Positions 18,326-28,579 are shown, numbered from the stretch's first letter. The stretch is 64,000 nucleotides of DNA from Methylotetracoccus oryzae (GCF_006175985.1 NZ_SRSH01000009.1:122719-186718), one strand, 5' to 3'. Made by a program: numbers and translations. Notes: a model not told the origin generated them from the letters alone.

Positions 18326-18772
18326 ATGCCGAGCGTGCTGTTCCTGAACGGTCCCAACCTGAACCTTCTCGGTCAGCGGGAACCTGAGATCTACGGCAGC
18401 GACACGCTCGAGGACATCGAACGTCGGTTGTGCCAGGTGGCCCGTGAGTATGGACTGTCGGTGGCGTTCTTTCAGACGAATGCCGAGCATGAGTTGATCG
18501 AACGTATACACGCGGCCTTCAGGGACGCGACGGACTTTATCGTTATCAACCCCGGAGCCTTTACCCACACCAGCGTCGCGTTGCGCGATGCGCTGTTGGG
18601 TACGCGACTGCCCTTCATCGAAGTTCACCTGTCCAATGTCCATGCGCGCGAGGCGTTCCGGCGCCACTCGTATCTTTCCGACATCGCGCGTGGCGTGATC
18701 ACCGGGTTCGGAGCGCAGGGCTACGAGTTCGCGCTGGCCGCGGCGGCACGCGAGATTTCCAAGAGTTCCTGA
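18326..18772 (+). CDS. aroQ: Type II 3-dehydroquinate dehydratase
   Basis: 148 residues, a standard-length type II enzyme that dehydrates 3-dehydroquinate to 3-dehydroshikimate. The N-terminal [10 protein letters not shown], the mobile lid with R-E-P-E-I-Y-G (catalytic Tyr), [10 protein letters not shown] and E-V-H-L-S-N are diagnostic. ATG 18326 starts the family N-terminus. No ribosome site precedes it, while a TACTATAA element lies at 18313-18320, so a very short or leaderless message is conceivable. It heads aroQ-accB-accC, a conserved order. Confidence 0.97.
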   Translation: MPSVLFLNGPNLNLLGQREPEIYGSDTLEDIERRLCQVAREYGLSVAFFQTNAEHELIERIHAAFRDATDFIVINPGAFTHTSVALRDALLGTRLPFIEVHLSNVHAREAFRRHSYLSDIARGVITGFGAQGYEFALAAAAREISKSS

Positions 18773-18779
18773 GAGAAAA

Positions 18780-19229
18780 ATGGACATCCGAAAAGTAAAA
18801 AAGCTGATCGAGATGATCGAGGAGTCCAAGATCGCGGAGATCGAGATCCGCGAAGGGGAGGAATCGATCCGCATCACGCGCTACACGGCGCCGCCACCGG
18901 TCGTTGCCGCGCCACCGTCGCCTGCAGCCGCGGCCTATGCGCCGACGGCAAGCCTGCCGCCCGAGACTGTTGCGGCCGAGGCAGAGCCTGAGTTTGCGCA
19001 CGTCGTCCGGTCCCCGATGGTCGGTACCTTTTACCGGGCGCCGACGCCCGGCGCGAAGGCTTTCGTCGAAGTGGGACAGACCGTCGCTCTGGGCGATACG
19101 CTGTGCATCATCGAGGCGATGAAAATCCTGAATCAGATCGAGGCGGACAGGGCCGGGGTGGTCGCGAAGGTTTTCGTCGAGAACGGGCAGCCCGTGGAGT
19201 ACAACCAGCCGCTGTTCGCGATCGACTAG
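18780..19229 (+). CDS. accB: Biotin carboxyl carrier protein of acetyl-CoA carboxylase
   Basis: 149 residues. An N-terminal segment (1-45), then an Ala/Pro-rich linker (about 38-75), then the biotinyl domain with the thumb-like region and the biotinylation site E-A-M-K at Lys115. It carries CO2 as carboxybiotin from AccC to the carboxyltransferase in the first step of fatty-acid synthesis. It lies 7 bases after aroQ and 42 before accC. Confidence 0.97.
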   Translation: MDIRKVKKLIEMIEESKIAEIEIREGEESIRITRYTAPPPVVAAPPSPAAAAYAPTASLPPETVAAEAEPEFAHVVRSPMVGTFYRAPTPGAKAFVEVGQTVALGDTLCIIEAMKILNQIEADRAGVVAKVFVENGQPVEYNQPLFAID

Positions 19230-19271
19230 CCGACTCGCGCCGCCTCGTCCGTTCAGCCAGGTCAATTCCCC

Positions 19272-20618
19272 ATGCTCGGTAAAATCGTCATCGCCAACCG
19301 CGGCGAGATCGCTCTTCGTATCCTTCGCGCCTGCCGGGAACTCGGCATCAAGGCCGTTGCCGTCCATTCCGAGGCCGACCGCGACCTTAAACACGTGCGC
19401 CTGTCGGACGAGTCGGTCTGCATCGGACCCGCGGCCTCTCGCGACAGTTATCTGAATATCCCGGCGATCATCAGCGCGGCCGAAGTGACCGATGCCGTGG
19501 CGATTCACCCCGGCTACGGGTTCTTGTCCGAGAACGCGGACTTCGCGGAAAAGGTCAATCAGAGCGGTTTCATCTTCATCGGCCCGCGTCCCGAGACCAT
19601 CCGCTTGATGGGCGACAAGGTGTCCGCCATCGAGACGATGAAGAAGGCCGGCATTCCCTGCTTGCCCGGCTCGGACGGCCCCTTGACGGAGGACTACGAT
19701 GCGTCGCTGAAGATCGCGCGCCGCGTCGGCTTTCCGATCATCATCAAGGCCGCCGGGGGCGGGGGTGGCCGCGGCATGCGGGTCGTCCACAGCGAAGCCA
19801 ATCTGCACAGCGCCATCACGCTGACGCGCAGTGAAGCCGCCTCCGCCTTCGGCAACGACAGCGTGTACATCGAGAAGTTTCTCGAGAATCCTCGCCATAT
19901 CGAGTTCCAGGTGATTGCCGACACGCACGGCAACGTGATCCATCTCGGTGAGCGGGATTGCTCCACGCAGCGGCGACATCAGAAGGTCATCGAAGAGGCG
20001 CCGGCACCGGGTATCACCGAGACTCAACGGCATGAGATGGGCGAACGCTGCGTCCGCGCCTGTCGCGAAATCGGCTATCTGGGTGCGGGGACCTTCGAAT
20101 TCCTGTTCCAGGATGGTGAGTTCTACTTCATCGAGATGAACACCCGGGTCCAGGTCGAACATCCGGTGACGGAGATGGTGACGGGCTTCGACATCGTCAA
20201 GGAACAGTTGCGGATTGCCGCCGGCGAGCCGCTCTCGTTGCGCCAGGAAGACATCGTCATGCGCGGGCATGCAATCGAATGCCGGATCAACGCCGAGGAT
20301 CCGGTCACCTTCATGCCGTCGCCCGGGCTGATCGAACAGTTCCACATGCCCGGCGGGCCGGGCATCCGGGTCGAGACCCATATCTACAACGGTTACCGCG
20401 TACCGCCCTATTACGATTCGATGATCGGTAAACTGATCGCTCATGGCGAGACGCGTCTCGGCGCGATTGCGCGAATGCGGACCGCGCTGCACGAGATGGT
20501 CGTCGGTGGCATCAAGTGCAACATTCCCCTCTTGCTCGATATCGTCAACGACAAGGCCTTCGAGGCCGGTGGCCAGAACATCCACTATTTGGAACAGAAA
20601 CTCGGCCTGAAGCCCTGA
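19272..20618 (+). CDS. accC: Biotin carboxylase subunit of acetyl-CoA carboxylase
   Basis: 448 residues, the normal length. ATP-grasp enzyme that carboxylates biotin on AccB. Visible marks are the N-terminal [11 protein letters not shown], the Gly-rich ATP loop [11 protein letters not shown] near residues 160-170, the [11 protein letters not shown] segment, [13 protein letters not shown] (catalytic Arg and Glu), and [13 protein letters not shown]. It follows accB, with prmA 4 bases downstream, so the block is very likely one transcript. The reverse strand is also open for a long way here but shows no family signature. Confidence 0.98.
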   Translation: MLGKIVIANRGEIALRILRACRELGIKAVAVHSEADRDLKHVRLSDESVCIGPAASRDSYLNIPAIISAAEVTDAVAIHPGYGFLSENADFAEKVNQSGFIFIGPRPETIRLMGDKVSAIETMKKAGIPCLPGSDGPLTEDYDASLKIARRVGFPIIIKAAGGGGGRGMRVVHSEANLHSAITLTRSEAASAFGNDSVYIEKFLENPRHIEFQVIADTHGNVIHLGERDCSTQRRHQKVIEEAPAPGITETQRHEMGERCVRACREIGYLGAGTFEFLFQDGEFYFIEMNTRVQVEHPVTEMVTGFDIVKEQLRIAAGEPLSLRQEDIVMRGHAIECRINAEDPVTFMPSPGLIEQFHMPGGPGIRVETHIYNGYRVPPYYDSMIGKLIAHGETRLGAIARMRTALHEMVVGGIKCNIPLLLDIVNDKAFEAGGQNIHYLEQKLGLKP

Positions 20619-20621
20619 GCC

Positions 20622-21500
20622 ATGTGGCGCCAGCTCGCAGTGGAAGCGGACGAGCACGTCGCCGAGGCAATCGCCGATGCGCTCTCGGACGACGGCGCCT
20701 TGTCGGTCAGCCTTCAGGATGCGGGCGATGTGCCATTGTTCGAGCCGAAACCTGGGGAAACACCGATCTGGGCCCGAACCCGAGTGATAGGACTGTTCCC
20801 GGAAGAAGCGGACCTGGATACGGTGCGCCGCAACCTGATGGGTCGTTTCGGACAGGCGGTCACAGCCTGTGACGTTGAATCCCTGGAAGACCGGGTCTGG
20901 GAACGCGAATGGCTGGAGCATTTTCGGCCCGTCTGCTTTGGGCGTCGGCTATGGGTCTCTCCGACCGGATTTGCCGTCGATGAACCGGGTGCAGTCGTCG
21001 TGACGCTGGACCCCGGCCTGGCCTTCGGCACAGGCTCTCATCCGACGACGGCGCTGTGTCTGGAATGGCTGGATGGACAGAATCTGTCCGGCTGCGCCGT
21101 TATCGACTACGGTTGTGGATCGGGCATCTTGGCCGTGGCAGCGCTGGTGCTCGGCGCTGCCGAGGCTCATGCCGTCGACATCGATCCCCAGGCCCTGCTC
21201 GCCACCGAGGACAACGCCGCCAAGAACGGTGTCGCCGAGCGGGTCCGTTGCGCCGTGCCCGACCAATTCGGTCGTGAAGTCACGGCTGACATCGTGATGG
21301 CGAACATCCTCGCCAATCCCCTGATCGACCTCGCCGGCGAATTGTCGCGGCGCGTGCGTGCCGGCGGTTGGCTCGTGTTGTCCGGAATTCTTGCCGAGCA
21401 GGGTGCCGATGTCGCGCACGCCTACGCGGCGGGCTTCGAGTTTGCCCCGGTAGCGCAGCGCGAAGGCTGGGTGCGTCTCGTGGGCCGAAAGAGGGGTTGA
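20622..21500 (+). CDS. prmA: Ribosomal protein L11 methyltransferase
   Basis: 292 residues. PrmA trimethylates L11 at several amino groups. An N-terminal L11-recognition domain begins M-W-x-Q-L and has E-D-R-V-W-E-R-E-W near residue 88. It is followed by F-G-T-G-S-H-P-T-T-A-L-C-L (AdoMet loop specific to PrmA), D-Y-G-C-G-S-G-I-L-A-V-A-A (motif I) and A-N-I-L-A-N-P-L (the N-x-x-x-x-P catalytic motif). It directly follows accC, a common gammaproteobacterial neighbour. Confidence 0.96.
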   Translation: MWRQLAVEADEHVAEAIADALSDDGALSVSLQDAGDVPLFEPKPGETPIWARTRVIGLFPEEADLDTVRRNLMGRFGQAVTACDVESLEDRVWEREWLEHFRPVCFGRRLWVSPTGFAVDEPGAVVVTLDPGLAFGTGSHPTTALCLEWLDGQNLSGCAVIDYGCGSGILAVAALVLGAAEAHAVDIDPQALLATEDNAAKNGVAERVRCAVPDQFGREVTADIVMANILANPLIDLAGELSRRVRAGGWLVLSGILAEQGADVAHAYAAGFEFAPVAQREGWVRLVGRKRG

Positions 21501-21504
21501 CGTG

Positions 21505-22704
21505 ATGGGCAGCCTACCGCCCCTGCGGTTGCGACGTAACGAAGAACGGCGCCTGCGCGCCGGACACCTGTGGGTGTTCAGCAATGAAGTCGACGTCGAA
21601 CGAACGCCGCTGCGCGACTTCGCGCCAGGCGATCTGGTCCGTATCGAGGACCATCGCGAGGCTCCGCTCGGCGTCGCCTATATCAATCCCGAGTCCCTGA
21701 TCTGTGCGCGCGTGCTGACCCGCGATGCCAGGGCCGTCATTGACGACACTTTCCTGACCCGGCGTCTGACCCGGGCCTTGCACCTGCGGGAACTGCTGTT
21801 CGATCGGCCGTTCTATCGCCTGTGCTATGGCGAGAGCGACGGCCTGCCCGGCGTTGTCATCGATCGTTTTGGGGATGTGCTGGTCGTGCAGACGAGCACG
21901 GCCGGTGCCGAGCGCTTTCTCGATGTGATCGTCGATATCCTGCAGAAACTGCTGATGCCGCGGGTCATCGTGCTGAAGAACGTGTCCAGCCTGCGGACGC
22001 TCGAGGGGCTCGACAGCTATGTTCGCGTCGTCAAGGGAGTGGTCGACGGTCCGACCCAGATCCGCGAGAACGATGTCGCGTTCTGGATCGATCCGGTCAA
22101 CGGGCAGAAGACCGGGTGGTTTTTCGATCATCGTGCCAATCGGGCGATGGCCGCCAAGCTGGCCAAGTGCCAGCGCGTGCTCGATCTGTTCTCCTACAGC
22201 GGTGCCTGGGGCGTGCAGGCAGCGGTGTCGGGCGCCGAGCACGTGGATTGCGTCGACAGCTCCGGGCCTGCTCTGGCGCTAGCGCGCGACAATGCCGCGT
22301 TGAACAGCGTCGAGGATCGGATGCGCTTCATCGAGTCCGATGTATTCGAGTTCCTGCGACATGCTCGGGAGGATCGCCGGCGTTACGATCTGATCCTGCT
22401 CGACCCGCCGGCGCTGATCAAGCGCAAGCGTGACCTCAAGGCGGGCACTGAAGCCTACCGTCGGCTGAACCAGCTCGCTCTGCAGGCCCTGAATTCGGGG
22501 GGAGTGCTGGTCTCGGCATCGTGCTCTTATCACTTGTCGCGCGCCTCATTGAGCGACATGCTGCGCGGCCTGACCCGCCACCTGGACCGGCATGCCGTGT
22601 TTCTCTGGCAGGGCGGTCAGGGGCCGGACCATCCAGTCCATCCCGCGATCCCGGAAACCGATTATCTGAAGACCATCTTTTGCCACGTCTCGGCGCCGGG
22701 CTAA
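21505..22704 (+). CDS. rlmI: 23S rRNA (cytosine-C5) methyltransferase, RlmI type
   Basis: About 399 residues. An N-terminal PUA-like segment (R-L-R-A-G-H-L-W-V-F-S-N-E-V) is followed by an EEHEE domain and a Rossmann domain. The latter has G-W-F-F-D-H-R-x-N-R, D-L-F-S-Y-S-G-A-W-G (motif I) and D-P-P-A-L-I-K (motif IV). The C-terminal S-A-S-C-S-Y-H carries the catalytic Cys seen in RlmI, which makes m5C1962 in 23S rRNA. ATG 21505 is preferred (GAGGGG 8 bases upstream); GTG 21502 is the alternative. It begins 4-5 bases after prmA. Family-level call is firm; exact site is inferred from E. coli. Confidence 0.88.
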   Translation: MGSLPPLRLRRNEERRLRAGHLWVFSNEVDVERTPLRDFAPGDLVRIEDHREAPLGVAYINPESLICARVLTRDARAVIDDTFLTRRLTRALHLRELLFDRPFYRLCYGESDGLPGVVIDRFGDVLVVQTSTAGAERFLDVIVDILQKLLMPRVIVLKNVSSLRTLEGLDSYVRVVKGVVDGPTQIRENDVAFWIDPVNGQKTGWFFDHRANRAMAAKLAKCQRVLDLFSYSGAWGVQAAVSGAEHVDCVDSSGPALALARDNAALNSVEDRMRFIESDVFEFLRHAREDRRRYDLILLDPPALIKRKRDLKAGTEAYRRLNQLALQALNSGGVLVSASCSYHLSRASLSDMLRGLTRHLDRHAVFLWQGGQGPDHPVHPAIPETDYLKTIFCHVSAPG

Positions 22705-22813
22705 GACGTCTTGTCGGGACGAATCCCACCCGTGAAATGGGATGGATGGTGGGTTCGAGCTTGGTCTCACCCCGTTTACGCCACCCGCCAACCGGAACCC
22801 CTGGTACCGCAGC

Positions 22814-24169
22814 ATGCACCTCAACGCCGCGAGTCTAGTCGAACGCGATCTGCGCACGGTCTGGCATCCGTGTTCGCAGATGAAGGATTACGAGGCCACG
22901 CCGCCAATCCCGATTCGTAGCGGCTCAGGTGTCTGGCTCGAGGATCATCAGGGGCGCCGCTATCTCGACGCGATCAGTTCGTGGTGGGTGAACCTGTTCG
23001 GGCACTGTCATCCGGCGATCGGTGCGGCGGTGGCCGAACAGCTCGTAACGCTGGAGCAGGTGATTTTTGCCGGCTTCACACACGAGCCGGGCATCGTCCT
23101 TGCCGAGCGGCTGACCCGACTGGCGCCGCCCGGGCTGACCCGCTGCTTCTACGCGGACAACGGTTCGGCAGCCGTGGAAGTGGCGCTGAAGATGAGCTTC
23201 CATTACTGGCGCAATCTCGGGTTCGATCGCAAGACCCGTTTCGTCACGCTGGAGAACAGTTACCACGGCGAAACCCTTGGGGCGCTCGCGGTTGGCGACG
23301 TCCCCCTGTATCGCGATACCTACCGCCCCTTGCTAATGGACGTGGTGACCGTCCCCAGCCCCGATTGCTTTTCGCGGGAGCCGGGCGAATCCTGGGCTGA
23401 GTGTTCCGAGCGCCGCTTCGCGGAGATCGATCGCCTCCTGGCCGAGTCCGCCGATACGATTTGCGCCGTGATCGTCGAACCGCTAGTGCAATGTGCCGGC
23501 GGCATGCGGATGTATCACCCGATCTATCTGGAGCGCCTGCGCGCGGCCTGCGATCGTTACGGCGTCCATCTGATCGCCGACGAGATTGCCGTCGGCTTCG
23601 GCCGAACCGGCACGCTGTTCGCGTGTGAGCAGGCCGGCATCACGCCCGACTTCCTGTGCCTGTCGAAGGGGCTGACGGGTGGCTACCTGCCGTTGGCGGC
23701 CGTGCTCACCGGCGAGGCGGTCTACAGCGCGTTCTATGACGACTATGTCACGCTGAAGGCCTTTCTGCATTCGCACAGCTACACCGGCAATCCGCTGGCC
23801 TGCCGGGCGGCGCTGGCGACGCTGGACTTGTTCGAGGCGTCGGATGTGATCGGTAGCAATCGCGAGCTCGCGGCTCTCATCGCGCGCCAGTGCGAACCCT
23901 TCGCGGACCATCCCCATATCGCAGAGGTCCGGCAGACCGGCATGATTGCCGCGATCGAACTGGTGCAGGACAAGGTGCGACGGGTGCCGTACCCGTGGCA
24001 GGAACGCCGCGGATTGCGGGTCCACCGCGCGGCACTGGAGCAGGGTGTCCTGTTGCGGCCCCTGGGGCCGGTCGTCTATTTCATGCCGCCATACGTGATC
24101 ACGCCCGAGGAGATCAAGCGGATGACCGAGGCGGCGCGCGTTGCGATCGATTCCGCCACGGCGGATTGA
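22814..24169 (+). CDS. bioA: Adenosylmethionine-8-amino-7-oxononanoate aminotransferase
   Basis: About 451 residues. BioA converts KAPA to DAPA in biotin synthesis using AdoMet as amino donor. The N-terminal V-W-H-P-C-S-Q-M resembles the W-H-P-Y-T-S/Q-M of BioA, with A-I-S-S-W-W-V-N-L-F-G-H following. S-Y-H-G-E-T is present, as is D-E-I-A-V-G-F-G-R-T-G. The PLP lysine is Lys285 in L-S-K-G-L-T-G-G-Y-L-P. ATG 22814 was chosen to match the family N-terminus; an in-frame ATG at 22742 would add 24 unlike residues. No other bio genes are here, but the enzyme sits near accB/accC, which need biotin. Confidence 0.94.
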   Translation: MHLNAASLVERDLRTVWHPCSQMKDYEATPPIPIRSGSGVWLEDHQGRRYLDAISSWWVNLFGHCHPAIGAAVAEQLVTLEQVIFAGFTHEPGIVLAERLTRLAPPGLTRCFYADNGSAAVEVALKMSFHYWRNLGFDRKTRFVTLENSYHGETLGALAVGDVPLYRDTYRPLLMDVVTVPSPDCFSREPGESWAECSERRFAEIDRLLAESADTICAVIVEPLVQCAGGMRMYHPIYLERLRAACDRYGVHLIADEIAVGFGRTGTLFACEQAGITPDFLCLSKGLTGGYLPLAAVLTGEAVYSAFYDDYVTLKAFLHSHSYTGNPLACRAALATLDLFEASDVIGSNRELAALIARQCEPFADHPHIAEVRQTGMIAAIELVQDKVRRVPYPWQERRGLRVHRAALEQGVLLRPLGPVVYFMPPYVITPEEIKRMTEAARVAIDSATAD

Positions 24170-24172
24170 GCG

Positions 24173-24904
24173 ATGCGCGTGCCGCGACTGTTCTTGCCCG
24201 TTGCGCTAGAGGATGGCGCGACGCTTGTGCTGTCGGAAGAGCGGGCGCACTACCTGAAAACGGTGCTCCGTTTACGGGTGGGTGCGGAACTGGTGGTTTT
24301 CGATGGCTCGGGCGGTGAGTGTGACGCCGAGGTCGAGCTGCTGAGTCGTGCCGAGTCGCGGCTTCGGCTTGGTAGCCGGCGGGACCGGTCGGCCGAGTCC
24401 CCGCTGTCGCTGCATCTGGGGCTTGGCATCTCACGTGGCGACCGGATGGATCTGGTGATCCAGAAAGCCGTCGAGTTGGGTGTCGCGGCGATCAGCCCGC
24501 TGATCGCCGAGCGCACCGTGGTTCGGCTCGATGACGGCCGCCGGGCGAGTCGCTGGGTGCATTGGCAACGGGTGGCTCAGAGTGCCTGCGAACAGTGCCA
24601 TCGGAACCGGATTCCGCATTTGGCGGAGCCGCAGCCACTGCAGCAGTGGCTGGACGAAGTTCGAGGTACCCGCTTGCTGCTGGATCCCGCCGGCACGCAT
24701 GCCATCGGCGAGGTGACGCCCACCGCGGAAGGTATCGTGTTGTTGTCGGGACCGGAGGGTGGGTTCTCGCCCAGCGAACGGGCGCAGGCCGAAGCGGCCG
24801 GCTTCATGCGCGTGCGCTTCGGGCCCCGGATTTTGCGGGCCGAGACGGCGGCGATTGCGGCATTGACCGCCGCCCAGTTGTTGTGGGGTGATTTGCGCAG
24901 CTAA
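24173..24904 (+). CDS. rsmE: 16S rRNA (uracil1498-N3)-methyltransferase
   Basis: 243 residues, a SPOUT (alpha/beta knot) methyltransferase. The N-terminal PUA-like part begins R-V-P-R-L-F and has H-Y-L-K-T-V-L-R. The C-terminal knot has L-G-L-G-I-S-x-G-D-R-M-D-L-V-I-Q-K-A-V-E-L-G, the conserved E-R-T-V-V, S-A-C-E-Q-C-H-R-N, and the AdoMet loop L-S-G-P-E-G-G-F-S. The end G-P-R-I-L-R-A-E-T-A is diagnostic. It starts 4 bases after the bioA stop and is convergent with yajQ. Confidence 0.96.
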   Translation: MRVPRLFLPVALEDGATLVLSEERAHYLKTVLRLRVGAELVVFDGSGGECDAEVELLSRAESRLRLGSRRDRSAESPLSLHLGLGISRGDRMDLVIQKAVELGVAAISPLIAERTVVRLDDGRRASRWVHWQRVAQSACEQCHRNRIPHLAEPQPLQQWLDEVRGTRLLLDPAGTHAIGEVTPTAEGIVLLSGPEGGFSPSERAQAEAAGFMRVRFGPRILRAETAAIAALTAAQLLWGDLRS

Positions 24905-24931
24905 GACCTCGGCAGGTCTGTGCCGGCGCGA

Positions 24932-25414
24932 TCAGTCACGAAAGTTTTCGTACTGCAGCGGCTGTGACAGTTCGCCCTTGCGCAACAGCGCGATCACGGC
25001 TTGCAGGTCGTCCCGTTTGGCGCCGGAGACTCGCACCTTGTCGCCCTGGATGCTGGCCTGGACCTTGAGCTTAGAGTCCTTGACCATCTTGACGATGGTC
25101 TTGGCCAGCACGCTGTCGATGCCCTGCTTGAGTTTCACCGATTGCCGCGCCTGCCGGCCGCTGACCTCGGGGCTCTGGATGTCGAGGCTCTGGATGTCGA
25201 CACCGCGTTTGGCCAGCTTCGCCTGCAGGATGTCCATCATCTGTTGCAACTGGAATTCCGACTCGGCCTGCAACTGGACGGTATCGTCCTCCACGGCGAA
25301 TTGCGCGCCGCTGCCCTTGAAATCGAAGCGTGTCGTGACCTCGCGGTTCGCCTGATCGACGGCGTTGTTAACTTCGTGCAGGTTGACTTCGGATACCACG
25401 TCAAAAGTCGGCAT
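24932..25414 (-). CDS. yajQ: YajQ family nucleotide-binding protein
   Basis: 160 residues, the usual length. Begins M-P-T-F-D-V-V-S-E-V and has N-A-x-x-Q-A-x-R-E-V-x-x-R-F-D-F-K-G, both diagnostic for YajQ. Xanthomonas and Pseudomonas homologues bind cyclic di-GMP and act with a LysR-type regulator; others were reported to bind tRNA or GTP. Two ferredoxin-like domains, no signal peptide. ATG 25414 has GAGGAGA upstream and fits the family start; an in-frame ATG 18 bases earlier is less likely. It follows djlA after 14 bases on the same strand. Confidence 0.93.
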   Translation of the reverse strand: MPTFDVVSEVNLHEVNNAVDQANREVTTRFDFKGSGAQFAVEDDTVQLQAESEFQLQQMMDILQAKLAKRGVDIQSLDIQSPEVSGRQARQSVKLKQGIDSVLAKTIVKMVKDSKLKVQASIQGDKVRVSGAKRDDLQAVIALLRKGELSQPLQYENFRD

Positions 25415-25428
25415 CGGCAGGACTCTCC

Positions 25429-26256
25429 TCAACTCAAATTGCGCTGTTCAACAATCAGTTCGTAGGCTTTGCGGATCTGCTGCGTCTTCACGGTCGCGCT
25501 GCGGACCCGTTCCTCGGGCGCGCCGGACGCCACCAGCTTGTCCGGATGATGCTGGCCGATCATGCGACGATAAGCCGATTTGATCTCGGCGTCGCTGGCG
25601 GTCGGGCGGATCCCCAGGACGATATAGGCCTCGTCGAGAGCGGAGCGCCGCGGGGGTGGCGGCGGAGACCGCGGACGGGTTCGTTCATAACCCGTATGGG
25701 CCAGACGCTGCGCGGCATCCACCCGCGCCTTCAAGGCGTAGAAATCGAGTCGCGACAGATGCAGGCGGTCGCAGATCTGGAGTAGCAGGCGCTCCTCGCT
25801 GAAGCGCAGGGGGCCATCCGCATAGGCCATTTCCAGCAGAACTTCCATGAACAGGCGGAACAGCGGGTACCGGTGGTGGCACTCATTCCGGAACTGCTCC
25901 AGCGCATCGTTCAGTGGAAAGCCCTGTTTCTTGCCTTCGGTGAACAGTTGGATCGCGGCCCGCCGCAGCTCGGTCGAAAGTTCGAAGCGGTCCATGACGG
26001 CTTTGGCCGCGTTGATCTCGGCTGCGGAGACAGCGCCGTCGGCTTTGGCCAGGTGTCCCATCACCGAAAACGTGGCGGTGAAAAACGCCATTTGCACTCG
26101 GCGCTGGTCGCCGATTTCGAGCCGGGGCTCCAGTCGCTCGGGTCCTCGCCGGCCACGGTCGTACTGATGTCCGGCTGCGGCGCCCAGGATGGCGCCGAGA
26201 GGGCCTCCCATCAGAAATCCGAATGCGCCCCCCAGCACCTTGCCGAGCCAGCTCAT
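25429..26256 (-). CDS. djlA: Membrane-anchored DnaJ-type co-chaperone DjlA
   Basis: 275 residues. A Gly-rich N-terminal membrane segment (M-S-W-L-G-K-V-L-G-G-A-F-G) is followed by a TerB-like helical domain (about 45-165), an Arg/Pro-rich linker and a C-terminal J domain with the H-P-D motif (G-Q-H-H-P-D-K-L). This order is DjlA, a type III J protein facing the cytoplasm that stimulates DnaK. The start at 26256 is the Met that begins the anchor; a longer frame upstream adds unlike sequence. It is divergent from purC and likely co-transcribed with yajQ. Confidence 0.92.
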   Translation of the reverse strand: MSWLGKVLGGAFGFLMGGPLGAILGAAAGHQYDRGRRGPERLEPRLEIGDQRRVQMAFFTATFSVMGHLAKADGAVSAAEINAAKAVMDRFELSTELRRAAIQLFTEGKKQGFPLNDALEQFRNECHHRYPLFRLFMEVLLEMAYADGPLRFSEERLLLQICDRLHLSRLDFYALKARVDAAQRLAHTGYERTRPRSPPPPPRRSALDEAYIVLGIRPTASDAEIKSAYRRMIGQHHPDKLVASGAPEERVRSATVKTQQIRKAYELIVEQRNLS

Positions 26257-26351
26257 GTCGCCATGACTGATTTTTTCTTGCCTCAAGGTCTGCAAACTAC
26301 CATGATTGAGGGCCAACCAGCAGGTCCAGACCACCGGGAAACGCGATTAAC

Positions 26352-27236
26352 ATGGACACCTTGTTCGAGAGCGCCCTGACCGCGCTGCCGCTGCGCAGCC
26401 GTGGCAAGGTTCGCGACATTTACGATATCGACGGCGAATATTATCTCATTGTGACGACCGATCGGCTTTCCGCCTTCGATGTCGTGCTGCCGGATCCGAT
26501 CCCGGAAAAGGGGCGCGTGCTGACGGCCGTGTCGCGCTTCTGGTTCGAGCGACTGTCATCGGTGATCGGCAACCATCTCGCGGATCTCGATCTCGCAGCG
26601 GTTCTGCCGGATCCTGAGGAACGCGCGCTGGTCGCGGGGCGTTCGATGGTGGTCCGAAAACTGCAACCGCTGCCGGTCGAGGCCGTGGTGCGGGGGTATC
26701 TGATCGGATCCGGCTGGAAGGACTATCTGGTGACCGGCGCGGTCTGCGGGATGCCGCTGCCGGCCGGGTTGGCAATGGCTCAACAGCTTCCCGAGGCGAT
26801 TTTCACGCCTTCCACGAAGGCGGAGATGGGGTCCCACGACGCGAACATCGATTTCGACGAAACCTGTCGGTTGATCGGCCGTGACCTCGCCGAGCAAGTC
26901 CGCGACGTCAGCCTGACGCTGTACCGTACTGCGGCTGCCTATGCGCTGCAACGCGGCATCATCATCGCCGACACCAAGTTCGAGTTCGGCCTGGACCGCG
27001 ACGGCAACCTGGTCTGGATCGACGAAGCGTTGACGCCCGATTCCTCCCGTTTCTGGCCCGCCGATCAGTACCGCGTCGGGATTAGTCCGCCGAGTTTCGA
27101 CAAGCAGTTCGTGCGCGATTATCTGGAGACGCTGGATTGGAACAAGCGTGCGCCGGGTCCGCATCTCCCCCCCGAGATCATCGCGAAGACTGCTGCAAAA
27201 TATCGCGAGGCCGAAGTTCGTCTGACGCAGGCTTAG
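26352..27236 (+). CDS. purC: Phosphoribosylaminoimidazole-succinocarboxamide synthase
   Basis: 294 residues, close to the longer (fungal/proteobacterial) SAICAR synthase length. It joins CAIR and aspartate with ATP in purine synthesis. Diagnostic segments are [41 protein letters not shown] and [13 protein letters not shown]. It is monocistronic, divergent from djlA with 95 bases between starts. Confidence 0.97.
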   Translation: MDTLFESALTALPLRSRGKVRDIYDIDGEYYLIVTTDRLSAFDVVLPDPIPEKGRVLTAVSRFWFERLSSVIGNHLADLDLAAVLPDPEERALVAGRSMVVRKLQPLPVEAVVRGYLIGSGWKDYLVTGAVCGMPLPAGLAMAQQLPEAIFTPSTKAEMGSHDANIDFDETCRLIGRDLAEQVRDVSLTLYRTAAAYALQRGIIIADTKFEFGLDRDGNLVWIDEALTPDSSRFWPADQYRVGISPPSFDKQFVRDYLETLDWNKRAPGPHLPPEIIAKTAAKYREAEVRLTQA

Positions 27237-27305
27237 CCCGCGGCCGGCGTCGTTCCGGGGTCCGCCCGAAACCGGGCGCTTTCGGCGAGGCCAATCGCCT
27301 TTCGC

Positions 27306-27311
27306 TATAAT
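27306..27311 (+). promoter_or_regulatory. Consensus -10 element upstream of argG
   Basis: TATAAT, a perfect sigma-70 -10 hexamer, 38 bases before the argG ATG. The best -35 candidate (TTTCGG near 27280) is weak and its spacing is long at about 20 bases, so activation by a regulator is possible. Confidence 0.55.
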
Positions 27312-27348
27312 CGCCGCGTTTTCATCGAATCAGGCAACGTCTTCCACC

Positions 27349-28569
27349 ATGGCAAAAAGCACGATCAAGAAAGTCATCCTCGCGTACTCCGGTGGTCTCG
27401 ACACCTCGGTCATCCTGAAGTGGCTGCAGGAGGTCTACGACTGCGAGGTCGTGACCTTCACCGCGGACATCGGGCAGGGCGAAGAACTCGAGCCGGCGCG
27501 CGCCAAGGCGCAGGCGATGGGCATCAAGGAGATCTACATCGACGACCTGCGCGAGGAATTCGCCCGTGATTTCGTGTTCCCGATGTTTCGTGCGAATGCG
27601 ATCTACGAGGGTGAATACCTTCTCGGCACCTCGATCGCCCGACCGCTGATAGCAAAACGGCTGATCGAGATCGCGAACGAGACCGGAGCCGACAGCATTT
27701 CGCACGGCGCCACCGGCAAGGGGAACGATCAGGTTCGTTTCGAGCTCGGTGCCTACGCCCTCCGGCCCGACATCCGGGTGATCGCACCATGGCGCGAATG
27801 GGATCTGACCTCGCGCGAAACTCTGGTCGCCTACGCCGAAAAGCACGGCATACCGATCGAGATGAAGCGCGGCAAGGCCTCGCCCTATTCGATGGATGCC
27901 AACCTGCTGCATATCTCTTATGAGGGTGGGGTGCTCGAAGATCCTTGGGACGAACCCGAGGAGTCGATGTGGCGCTGGACGGTTTCGCCCGAAAAGGCGC
28001 CCGACCGGCCGACCTACATGGAACTGACCTACGCGCGCGGCGACATCGTGGCGATCGATGGTGTCACCGTTTCGCCGGCGCAGGCGTTGAAACTGTTGAA
28101 TCAGGTCGGTGGAGCCAACGGTATCGGGCGCCTCGATATCGTTGAGAATCGCTACGTCGGCATGAAGTCTCGCGGCTGCTACGAAACGCCGGGCGGCACG
28201 ATCATGCTGCGGGCGCATCGGGCGATCGAATCGCTGACGCTGGATCGCGAAGTCGCGCACCTCAAGGACGAGTTGATGCCCCGCTATGCAAGCTTGATCT
28301 ACAACGGCTACTGGTGGAGTCCGGAGCGGCAGATGATGCAGCAGATGATCGATGCTTCCCAGGCCGCGGTGAACGGTGTCGTGCGGCTGAAGCTCTACAA
28401 GGGCAATGTGACCGTGGTTGGTCGCAAGTCGGAGCGGGACAGCCTGTTCGACACCAACATCGCAACCTTCGAGGACGATGCGGGAGCATATGATCAGAAG
28501 GACGCCGAGGGCTTCATCAAGCTCAACGCATTACGGCTTCGGATCGCGGGGCGCAAGAGCCGCGTCTGA
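27349..28569 (+). CDS. argG: Argininosuccinate synthase
   Basis: 406 residues, standard type I enzyme. It condenses citrulline and aspartate with ATP in arginine synthesis. Diagnostic segments are the N-terminal ATP loop A-Y-S-G-G-L-D-T-S, the later [21 protein letters not shown] and [14 protein letters not shown]. It has its own consensus -10 element and is followed by a strong hairpin, so it is likely monocistronic. No ARG box could be defined by eye. Confidence 0.98.
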   Translation: MAKSTIKKVILAYSGGLDTSVILKWLQEVYDCEVVTFTADIGQGEELEPARAKAQAMGIKEIYIDDLREEFARDFVFPMFRANAIYEGEYLLGTSIARPLIAKRLIEIANETGADSISHGATGKGNDQVRFELGAYALRPDIRVIAPWREWDLTSRETLVAYAEKHGIPIEMKRGKASPYSMDANLLHISYEGGVLEDPWDEPEESMWRWTVSPEKAPDRPTYMELTYARGDIVAIDGVTVSPAQALKLLNQVGGANGIGRLDIVENRYVGMKSRGCYETPGGTIMLRAHRAIESLTLDREVAHLKDELMPRYASLIYNGYWWSPERQMMQQMIDASQAAVNGVVRLKLYKGNVTVVGRKSERDSLFDTNIATFEDDAGAYDQKDAEGFIKLNALRLRIAGRKSRV

Positions 28570-28579
28570 GTCCTCTCAG

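Noticed and set aside
18699..20921. 740-codon open frame on the minus strand opposite accB, accC and prmA
   Set aside because: It mirrors codon-position GC bias of the real genes, has no ribosome site or family motif, and the plus-strand genes are certain.
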